Assembly (NCBI GenBank): GCA_900491605.1
Contig: UESW01000073.1
Location: forward strand, 51,103 to 115,102
Length of the DNA: 64,000 bases
DNA from: Calamus simplicifolius
Taxonomy: Eukaryota; Streptophyta; Magnoliopsida; Arecales; Arecaceae
Direction of reading: 5' to 3'
Shown here: piece after piece, positions 54,948 through 64,000 of the stretch
How the letters are laid out: each line of letters opens with the position of its first letter
Position numbering within the stretch: the stretch's first letter is position 1
Notes under the pieces: model-generated
Databases searched by the model: none
What the model saw: the letters and a program-made list of their open reading frames with translations, nothing else
Told to the model about the DNA's origin: nothing
Program-made: the position numbers and the translations under genes

Positions 54948-56426
54948 CATACTTAAATGGTTAATGATTTTAAAGATACATGTAAGGTAAATCACAGCAA
55001 ATTTGCGAACGCGGTTATATATGACCTATATAGTATATAATTGCTAGTATATAATTGTTAAGAAACACTAACTCGAAAGAGCCTCCAACCTAACGGTGCG
55101 AAGTTTGATTGCAAATCGTATAAGCCCGCAGACAAGCACTTCATTATTTGATGCATCGTGCTTCTCTTATAAATACCATGTAATAAGATGAAACTTGGGT
55201 ACGGTTTGCTAAGCATAGTTCATGCGGTTCTTCACTTAACAAACGGCAGATTTCAGCACCTGTACCATCCTCCATCATGTTGTTCTAAAAAATAACGCGC
55301 ATCTCTCATTTTTTTTCAATGGAGCTCTATGGACATGTTATTCTTTAGATAGTATGATCGTGCTTGTATCGGTTGCTAAATGATGAATGGTTTTATAACT
55401 ACCTTACAATTTTGACCCCATATAATATATTATCACCTGAAAAGGACATTTTTCTAACATATCCACGCTGTGTAAGATAGGTTATGTCATAAAGTGATTA
55501 GGTTTTATAACTACACCTTGTTGTTATTGGGTGCCCTAAAATCCAAAAAAAGTCTCCTCGGCGTTAAGTTTGATCGTGATAAGGAGAAGATGAATGGTTC
55601 TTTTCCTTTCTGTCCTTGCTTTATTATTAAAAAGCTCTGCCATATATACCATCGCCAGAAAAAACACTCCATCCAAAAATATGATTTTTTTTTTTTTTGT
55701 TGCGAAAAATAAAGCAAGGTAAGTTGCCAATTTTGTTCCAGCAGAAATTCCACTAATACAGCAACAGATCATCACACTCTGCTTTCTGCGGTACAATTTC
55801 GATAGCCACCGTAGCCAAAATGTCAGAAAATAGAAATTTGGAAAAGCAACAGGCATGATAAGCAAAGTTGGAGCGGCCGTCAGATGGAACCAAGACATGC
55901 ATTCTTGCACATTTGCTTAGCTCGGGCATGTAGCAGTTTAACACGAGGTTCTTAAACCAATTTGACATCATGCCATCTTCATCAAAACGAATGGCCATTT
56001 ACATCCTCAGGGCCATGGATGTTAATTAAATCCGTTAGGTTTTGGTCGTGTTTTGCTTGTCAGTGCAAAAAAGACGTTTGTTCCCTGCAAGTAGTGAAAA
56101 AAAAAAAAAAAAAAAAACAATCCAATAAACTTAACATTCAATGACTCAAGCCTTGAACATAGGAATGGCAGAACCATAAGTGTTTGATGATCTCCCAGAA
56201 GGAAGCTTTATATATCACCATGACAGCAACTCATTCATTGCACTTGAAATTTGTAAGAAAACAAAAGGCTGACATCGGGACAGTCTACCTACCTTGAGTT
56301 TCCCTGCAAAGTTTAACACAAGTACCTAGGCAAATAAGATGAGAAAACATCATATCCACGGGATATACAATGCCAATGGCACACCCATGAGACTGATCTT
56401 TGTACAGATGCATGTCCATATTGCAG
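54948..56426. other. AT-rich region downstream of the BTB gene, including its probable 3' UTR
   Basis: No coding similarity was found. Frames at 55494-55998 are short and unsupported. The last 200-400 bp before 56427 should hold the 3' UTR of the minus-strand gene. The polyadenylation site is not resolved. Confidence 0.5.
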
Positions 56427-59400
56427 CTAAGGTGGAGATGGCTGCTTCATGGTCAACTCAGCCCTCAAGTGAAGAACGCCATTGATGAAGAAGAGGCTAT
56501 CCTCGGCCATGAATGATGTCCATGGGATGGCAAACAAATTCCTGTACCCAACCGCCTTCCCACCCATGAAAGTGTAGCAGCCCTTGTACTTGCTGACAAA
56601 CTCTCCCGACGGCCTGGCCCTTGCAGCAAACTCGTACTCCACGGTAAAGAGGATGGAACCCTTCTCCTGCATCCCCAGGAAAAGGCCGAAGCAGTGGAAT
56701 GAGCTCTGCTGATCCAAGTTGCAATGAGCTGAGAGGAAGAAGCCCTGCCCACCAAGGTGGAATGCCTGAGAATAAACCCGGCCTGAAGGGAACAGCTTGG
56801 CACACTCCTCCCGTGTAAGCTCCAAATAGACGATGCACTGTGGGTGGGGCCTATCAAACTCCACCACTTTCAGAGGACGATACTTGTATTCCCGCTCAAC
56901 AAACCGCCGACAGGTCGACTCATCTGCAGAAAGGACACGTTGCCGGTGCAGGGTGTCCACCTTGAAGAAGAGTGCCTCAGTGACAGACTTGGAAGCAAGC
57001 TCATGGTCCAGGTCATTGCATGAAAGAACCTTCTTAAGCTTCCTGCAAGTCATATGGGGGAAACGTATGAGACGGATAAGGCGGGACCCTAAGATCTCAC
57101 GTCGCTCCTCCAACTTTGGGTACTGAGCACGGGCCCACTTGAGCATGAAGTCATACACTGCATCCTCTGATGCCACCTGGAGGTCATTGCTGGACAGGAT
57201 AGCTTCAAAGCCAGCAAGAGGAAGATTCATCACTTCATCTTGAAACCTGCCAGTAAAATGATAGCTAAGTTCAAACAGACAACATGATACAAAGTTTACA
57301 CGTCACACAAAATGACAGAAGTTAACTCACTTAGTTATGTCCTTATATTTTTTGGCAAGGAACTCCTTGGCTGCATCGGTCAATGGCTGGACAGCAGAGG
57401 CCACTGAAACACTAGAAGGGAGATCCAAATACAGAAGTGCAGATTCTGTAGTCATTGGCAAAGTTCTAAGCAACTGACTGCAGTGTCTCATGCAAGAAAC
57501 AACCTCAAACTTATCAGCAGCCATCAGCACATCTAGCACGAGGGTAGGTGAGGTGGTTGACAACTTTCCACTATACATGAAACTTAAGAGCTCCATAAGA
57601 GCAGATTCCTCTGTTTCAAAAAGAAAAACGATTCAGCCTAGCGATGCATACCAAAAAGTGCATAAATATAGGATGATAAGTCATGCCTCGGTGGTTGTAG
57701 TGTCTTAGGGAGCTTTGGCATTAGTATCAGACAACATGAACTAATAATATAAGAAGTGAGAAAAATGTTTATGCCAGTAAACATCATGCTATCTCAACTT
57801 TCCTGGACTAGTGACAGTCCACAGAGCTGATAACATATTACAGCAAATATAATGAAATTAGCAGTGGTGATATTATGAAAACCTAATGTATAACAATAAA
57901 TAAAAAAGTTATATTTTTTTATGTATGACGATGATGCAACAATGAAGTGCAGATTTCTAGTTGATGAACAACTGCAAATAGCCAAGCTTGCACATGGTGC
58001 CATCTTAAGGGGCAGAAAAGGTGAAAATATACTTTTGATCCTCAAACATTTACTCAAAATTCATTTTGCCACTCGAACTTTCAGTTGTTATATTTTAGTC
58101 CCTCATGTTTCAAGAATATTGTATTACATTTAGTTATATGAAGTCAATTAAAAATGACGAAACAGCCAAAACATGTCACCTTGACACCGCATTATTTGGG
58201 ATTAGTTAAAATTGATGGAATAACTAATGCGCAACATGAACACATGAAATGATTGATAGGATTACACATCGGTTACCCTGTCAATTTTAACCGGCTTCAT
58301 ATAACTAAATGTTAAGAATATAATATTCTTAAAACATGAGAGACTAAACTATTTGAGGATCAAAATGAATTTTGAGTGAAAGTTTAATGGCTAAAAGGAT
58401 CTTGTAGCCACAAAAAAAAAAAAGAAAAATCACAGCAAGTCTTTGAAATTACCTGATGCATTGATTCTTAAGGTAGCATGCCGTTGGTCAGATTCCTTCA
58501 TGCCATTCGAAAAAAGCTAAGAGCAAAAAAAAAAAAAAAAAACCCAAGAACATGTGTCTGTCATCACAATCAAGGAAAGAGGAGAACAGGAGAGTGTGGG
58601 GTGGGGCAGTTTCTTACCTTGTAAAAAAATGGGCTTTTTGCAGCTAGAATTGCAGAACTGATGTAAATAGATTTAACTCTCGGAACATGAGAACATTCCA
58701 TGCTCCAAGTTGAATCACTACTTTGTGAATCATCACCTAAAATATGTACAGTTTCCAATTAGAAATGCAAGCAAAAACTACAGACTATTTGCCAACTAAT
58801 ATAGGTCTGATATGAAATACAGCAAGAAAAATGATGTTAGTGATCTGAAATGTTTTAATTGGTTTTGAAAACAATGTGAAGCCATATTATCTTTTTGGCT
58901 TTTCTATTGAACTACAGAAGCTCCAGTCTGCCACTGCTCAAATTCTATTATGATAAATTCTTTGGCTTGGACAACCAACTTGAAGCTTTCATTCGCAGAC
59001 CTTTATAATTGTACATATAAGTACTCCAATAATTTATAAATACAGCACTGTTAGCTCAGGTTTTATTCTATAACGGACAGAAGCAAAGGAGTTGCATAAG
59101 TGCTAGCTGGCTCAATCATGTGTAAGTATTGGGCTCAATTGTTAATTCTACACATGAAGAGGACTTCCTAGAAGGTGATTAAGATTTAAAAACACTGAAT
59201 TGCATAAAGGGAAGAAAACAGGTCTGATGATTTTTTTTTTTTGTCACCCAACACAGAGACTAATGGTCATACCCTTGAAAACATAATAGAACACCAAAAA
59301 TGGCAGGCAATCAATGGTTGGTACCATAATTGACATAAGATGGCAAGAGATCAATTCTTCATACTAGAATAGACATTGGAAAAGCACCTGAAAATGCATA

Positions 59401-59686
59401 GAACTAATCTAAATTATCAGAATGAGGCAATACCAAAGGCTTATGTCCATATTGTAATACAGATGATCATCAAAACATAGGTTGGAAAATCAACTTCCTA
59501 TTAGAAATTAAATCAAACAAAATTTTGAAAGGTAATCATGTCTACCATCTCGACCAACATTTGGTGGTGATTCTTCAATCATTGCTACTGCTTCCTCATC
59601 ATTGTTTTCATTAGCCACACAATCCTCTGTGTCAGGCTGGTTACAGTTCAAAATATGCTCTAGTGAACACTTTGTAGAATCTGTGG
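56427..59686 (-). CDS. POB1: BTB/POZ-BACK domain protein, POB1/LRB-like, partial (last five coding exons)
   Basis: The exons on the minus strand are 59546-59686, 58618-58736, 58453-58516, 57331-57610 and 56427-57246. All junctions are GT-AG and keep the frame, giving 473 residues to a TAG at 56427. The first exon here is an acidic linker ('DEEAVAMIEESPP'). The BTB domain spans the next three ('VKSIYISSAILAAKSPFFYK' to 'LTDAAKEFLAKKYKDITK'). The last exon holds the BACK domain ('ASEDAVYDFMLKWARAQYP', 'MTCRKLKKVLSC') and the conserved C-terminal domain ('GRVYSQAFHLGGQGFFLSAH', 'GGKAVGYRNLFAIPW'). In Arabidopsis, POB1/LRB2 and LRB1 are CUL3 E3-ligase substrate adaptors acting in red-light signalling (phyB/PIF3 turnover). 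This assignment rests on remembered family sequence. The N-terminal exons are beyond the right edge. No damage is seen. Confidence 0.9.
58032..58401. mobile_element. inverted-repeat (foldback or MITE-like) element in an intron of the BTB gene
   Basis: The left arm (58032-58143) and right arm (58293-58401) are reverse complements over about 110 bp with few mismatches. For example, 'catttagttatatgaagtc' is mirrored by 'ggcttcatataactaaatg', and 'actcaaaattcattttg' by 'caaaatgaattttgagt'. The spacer is about 150 bp. It sits in the 57611-58452 intron and could fold into a long hairpin in the pre-mRNA. No clean target duplication was found. Confidence 0.75.
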
Positions 59687-60667
59687 CTAAAGATTAAAAA
59701 AGAAAAAAGAAACATATGAATGAGATATAACCAATTAACAGTACAACATATGAAAGTATAATGTTACACAAATCATATTGATTGGCAAATACTTCTCTAA
59801 ATCCTTCAAATTACACATAAAGATTTTTTTAGAAAAAAAGGCTGCAAAAACAGCCAACAGAATCAGATCGGGTGATAAATCTGGCAATACTGGTTTGCCC
59901 TAGCTCAGCCAAAATACAGTTAAGTTGACAAAAAACAGAACTACAGGACATTACCCTAGAGAGGCATGCATCACTTCAATCAATTTGTTACACTTCATTG
60001 CAGAACAGATGGGTGTAGTAAATAAACAATTTTTCAGAGTGGAATGAATAAGTACTATGAACTAAATTATTGCATTTAAAAGTTTTTCTAGTGGAAAAGC
60101 AAGAACCACCAATCAAAAATTATTGTTGCACGACTCCCAAAAACTTGAAGTTGCATCGCGTTTAATCTTCAAAGTGATGGCACCAATACCCCCCGAACCC
60201 AAAAAAAAGGAGAAAAAAAAAGAGAGAGATGACAAATGATGACAATGCTAAAGTACTCCCCTTTACAGTAATTTTCAGATCCTAGTTTGATTTACCCACA
60301 AACATAGACCTTTATATCTATATTGGAAGATTGAATATTGCATTACAATAATAACAGTATAATACCTACAATTATAACCTGGATACAGAAATGCATACAC
60401 TTACATCAACAAAAGCCCATTACATTTAACATCCATTAACATGTGAACATAAATATGAACAATAAATCATGTTCCACTGATTACGGTTGGTAACTTTCCC
60501 AAGACATGTCTTTATTAAATAGTGTCTTCTTACATTGACTCAAATATTTTGGTCATTGCACCACTTCCCTGGGACTGTCACTGTCCTGCATTAACAATCC
60601 CACAACATCTCAAAAACATTTTCTCTTTGATCCTCCATTAATATTAATCATAATCTTCAAAAAATGC

Positions 60668-61241
60668 AGTGTTGTTAAAAGCGCTAAGCACACTTAATGC
60701 AGAGGTTTCATGGAGCCTAAGCACAAGGTCAAAAGCTCAGGAGCACACCTGAGTAAAGTGAGACATATAATTTTGAAATATGTAGTGGAATAATTTATAT
60801 AAGCCGGTTTTATAACATATAATTACAAAAAAAGATAAAAAAATATAACAACAATATACTTAACCTATTAGCTCAATGAAAAGCCTACTCTTTCTCAGTT
60901 GAAATCTATAATTCTTTAACAATTTTTATAAGGTAAGAAACATAATTATATATGAGATAATTCATCATAAAGTCAACATAGTCTAATAAATATGATAGAC
61001 TTTGAAAAATATTTTAAATATAGTTTATGAAGAAAAGCATATTTTTCTTGCATTTCAAAACAAATCAAAAGCATATGCTTTTTCGTCTCTTGTGCACCTA
61101 AATGAAAGCGCATTGTTTAGGATACATGAAGCGCTTAACTTTTGATACCTTACGCCTCGCACTTTAGAAGCATCATAGGATATAAGAAGCGCTTAATTTT
61201 TGGCGCCTTATACCTCACGCGGATGCACTTTTGAAAACATT
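60668..61241. mobile_element. degenerate TIR element with 'gcgctta/taagcgc' subterminal motifs
   Basis: The left end AGTGTTGTTAAAAGCGC and the right end, on the other strand, AATGTTTTCAAAAGTGC match at 12 of 17 bases. Inner copies of 'gaagcgctta', 'accttacgcctcgcac' and 'ccttatacctcacgc' near 61120-61230 are typical of a widespread plant MITE type. No target duplication is evident. Confidence 0.5.
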
Positions 61242-61602
61242 GAGAATATGTACCGATTATTTTATCTACCTAGTTCATCCAAAGATTCACTTGAATATTC
61301 TTATGCTTAGCACACTTTTCTTATGCTTATAAGACTTCTATGCTACCAACCATTATTCTCCATATGGTAAAGGTCATCATATAGTTATCTACAACATTCC
61401 ATGATAGATATACAATGGTCATATGATAAATAAAACTTTCTCCAGGGCAATATAGAATATAAAACACTTCTTTTTAGAATTTAAAAGGAAAAATAACCAT
61501 TATAGGTTGCTAAAACCTGTTGTTTAAAAATACCGTGCTAAAATAACCTTCATGAACTGGCCAATACCAATGGCATTAGTGACCAATTGTTTCTACAGAA
61601 TT

Positions 61603-62139
61603 AGAGCTGTCAAATTAATGCGTTGTTCATGAGCAACTCATGTTCAGTTTGAATAACTCCATATTAGAATGTGAATATTTAATATAAATGAATTTTTATT
61701 ACACAACATGTTTTGAATTTTTCATATTTTTATATGATATAAGTTATAAATATAATTTATTCGTGCCTTACATATGAGTTATTAATAATATTTTATTTCT
61801 CAGTCATTAGATCTAAATTAAAGGTTGAGATTTCTAAAAGCATCTATAAATCCTTCTTTTCCCTTGCCACCTCTAACCACATGGCTGGGCCCAAACACTC
61901 AGCCACCAAATCATCCCCCTCCCCCCACTCAAAAAAAAAAAAAAAAAGAGTCTCATCTATGCAGCCACTGCCAGACTAACCTAAGCTCACACTGGTTCAA
62001 AATGCAAAAAACTCGAGCTCGAGCTCAGCCAGCCTGTAATGAGCTTGAGCTGAGCTCAAACCAGCTGCGTAGATTATTGAGCCGAGCTCTGGCTGGGCCT
62101 AGCTTGGTTGAGATCAGCTTGTTTATACTCCTAGTCAAA
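61603..62139. mobile_element. possible degraded MITE with 'gagctcgagct' interior
   Basis: The left end 'agagctgtcaaattaat', the interior 'tcgagctcgagctcagcc...gagcttgagctgagctc' (61998-62060) and the right end 'cttgtttatactcctagt' resemble plant elements that start 'ctagg..gtaaac' and contain Ser-codon-like GAGCTC repeats. The ends do not match well, so this is tentative. An A17 run lies inside (about 61930). Confidence 0.35.
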
Positions 62140-62224
62140 ACATAAATGATCTTGCTTTTAAATTGCTCTCCAAAAACAACAGCTAAGATGCTAAACAGAC
62201 CTTTGAAAATTTAGATCTCTGCAT

Positions 62225-62690
62225 ATCATATAACAACAACAATAACAACAATAAAGACTTAATCCCATATTAGTTATGATCAGCTGCATAAATCCATTTT
62301 CTTTATTCAGCTTTATTCTGAGCCATATTTTTTTATATGATGCAAAACTTTTAAGTTTTTCTTTATCACTTCCTCTCATATGATTCTCGGTTTACCTTTA
62401 CCTATTTTTTTCTTTACATATATTAAGTCACTCTTCTACACAGGTGCATCTATAGATCTACGTTGCACATGTCTAAACTATCTAAGTCTTTCTTTCCTTA
62501 ATTTATCCTCGATTAAAGTTACCTCTACTTTTTTATAAATGATTTCATTTCTTATTCTATATTTTCTTATATTACCATCCATCCATCTTAACAACATCAT
62601 TTTCGCCATATTCATCTTATGTATGTCTATTTTTTTAACTGCCCAACATTTCTCTATATATCGATGGCAAAAAAATTTTGTTGGAAAGGA
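62225..62690. repeat. dispersed plant repeat beginning with an (AAC)n tract
   Basis: The segment starts with 'aacaacaacaataacaacaa', continues 'agacttaatcccatattagtt' and contains 'ggtgcatctatagatctac' and 'gttgcacatgtctaaactat'. I recognise this arrangement as a widely dispersed plant repeat, often retroposon-like. Its class (SINE- or LINE-derived) is not certain. It is diverged here. Confidence 0.5.
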
Positions 62691-64000
62691 TTATGGAAAA
62701 TCAATGGCTGATTTGTCAAATTGACAAATGAACCTATAACCAAATTTTGCAACATGAGGATTAAAATAATGTACAATAGCAGGTTTTAAAAGCCTTAAAA
62801 CTTTCAAAGCCAAATGATGTCATTGAATTCCATGTCATGCACAGTTTCAAATATTTATATGTCAAACATTGACCCATTTTTCCTTCAGAATAGCCCTTGA
62901 ATGGAAGTTAGATATCACAGACCACTCCATTTACCTATAAAATAGAATAAACAACCTTTTGATCTGCAAATACTTGACATTGCATAGATGTGATAAAATG
63001 ATGGCACATGTAATAACTCATAACAAAGAGTTTCTTTAAGTTCATGAAGTTTCTACCTTACATTTTATTCTAGCATACACAAGTTGCATGTTCATTTGTC
63101 ATATAAAGCTATCACATGATACAAAAATTGTGCAGGTTGTCACCCTTGGTGACCAATCCACTAGGGAGAATTAATAAGAATATATAAGAATAAGTTCAAG
63201 AAGCATCGACTTGACATGAAAGACCGCTTTCCATTTGAAATTACATCAAATGCAAATTTGATGAGAACAGTTATCAGATTAACATTGGCTAATATGCAAA
63301 ATCAAGAAATCATGTAAATCTGAAAGCTAAACGGAACCAAAAGACATTGTTATTTGTAATCATCATCAAACATGAATGAACTATAATTTTATTGTAACCA
63401 TCATCAAATATGAATGAACTATAATTTTTTTGTAAACAACAGAGAGCTGCCTCCAAAATAATGACATAAAGGTCAACTTGAATTCTGAGTTGTGGCCACA
63501 TGTTGTGCTCTAAAATGATGTAGCATCTGAATGACCACAGGACTACACAGCATTTAGGCAAAAGGCAGACAACCATGTAAACTTTGGATTTAAAAACAAA
63601 TCGAATTGAAGTTCATAAGCAAATAAAATTAACAACAAAGTTGGCCAAAAGAAATTGAAGGAAACAATGTAATACAACATGACATGATTTAGAACTACAA
63701 TCTTTCCCTACACATTATACAATAACATAAATTGATCATCCAATAAAACATGCAAAGTCATTCAAATGAGTTAATATAAGAGGCAATTTTCAAAACCAAT
63801 GGAAAGTTCAAAAGAACCAATTAATTGCTAAAATCTATTGCCACTTGGCAAGGCATTTGGCAGCTTAAACTTGGCCCAGCAAACCTAGGCAGGCTGACTG
63901 AAGCAGCTGCTAGGAAGCCAGCCCACGTACAAGGGTTACCAACATAGCTGATGAGGCACCACTTAAGCTTATATGGCTCCAAAGGCAGCTCAGATGGCAT

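Larger units (their letters stand above)
59687..64000. other. large 5' intron (or intron series) of the BTB gene, over 4.3 kb
   Basis: No exon of the POB1 N-terminus (the Arg/Lys-rich 'WARHRKRRRE'-type segment) was found on the minus strand here. The region is AT-rich and carries transposon remnants listed separately. The acceptor at 59687-59688 (TTTAG) is clear. The matching donor must lie beyond 64000, or in sequence I could not recognise. Confidence 0.6.

Noticed and set aside
55494..55998. Short frames between Gypsy C and the BTB gene, one rich in Phe/Leu
   Set aside because: They are AT-rich with homopolymer runs, show no similarity or splice pattern, and overlap on both strands.
56465..56857. 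Alternative minus-strand frames of 113-130 residues inside the last BTB exon
   Set aside because: They are off-frame readings of the exon that encodes the conserved POB1-type C-terminus.
63345..63430. Tandem duplication of about 37 bp ('catcatcaaa.atgaatgaac')
   Set aside because: It is a two-copy repeat of ordinary AT-rich intron DNA and is too small to mean more than local slippage.

Overview
The window looks like nuclear DNA of a flowering plant, most likely a monocot. It holds no rRNA, tRNA, CRISPR or bacterial-type operon. It contains stacked plant retrotransposons, a RICESLEEPER-type hAT transposon, introns with GT-AG borders, and one spliced host gene. A palm-like genome is a guess from the element types and the long intron, and the sequence does not prove it.

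About 54.9 kb (1-54942) is a transposable-element cluster. All the large retrotransposons lie on the minus strand, so their 5' LTR is at the high-coordinate end. Gypsy A (1-11148, cut by the left edge) is followed by a small TIR element (11841-12360) in GC-rich sequence of unknown origin. A degenerate hAT element (12550-39113, imperfect TIRs, 7/8-bp target duplication) is split by Gypsy B (16206-37394, target duplication ACAAG). Gypsy B's integrase is in turn split by a Ty1/copia element (19796-30326, target duplication CTCGG) that carries an extra envelope-like reading frame. To the right are a solo gypsy LTR (39645-41810, target duplication GGTTC) and Gypsy C (42508-54942, target duplication CAAAT). 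Four target-site duplications are exact and one is 7/8, so the insertion order can be read directly: hAT, then Gypsy B, then copia.

The three gypsy elements look like the Tat clade. Each has gag with a CCHC-like knuckle, protease, reverse transcriptase, RNase H, a second RNase H and integrase. Each has a different tandem array just after integrase (136-bp, 141-bp and 97-bp units) and GC-rich minisatellites in the U3 part of the LTR. A and C also carry an antisense accessory ORF (Transposase_28-like domain plus coiled coil) with visible introns; B has lost it. All coding regions in the elements carry frameshifts or stops, and none looks autonomous.

From about 54948 to the right edge the sequence is AT-rich and single-copy in style. 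It holds the last five coding exons of a BTB/POZ-BACK gene of the POB1/LRB family on the minus strand (56427-59686). Its 5' exons lie beyond the window, behind an intron longer than 4.3 kb that contains small transposon remnants. The only convincingly functional host gene is this partial one.
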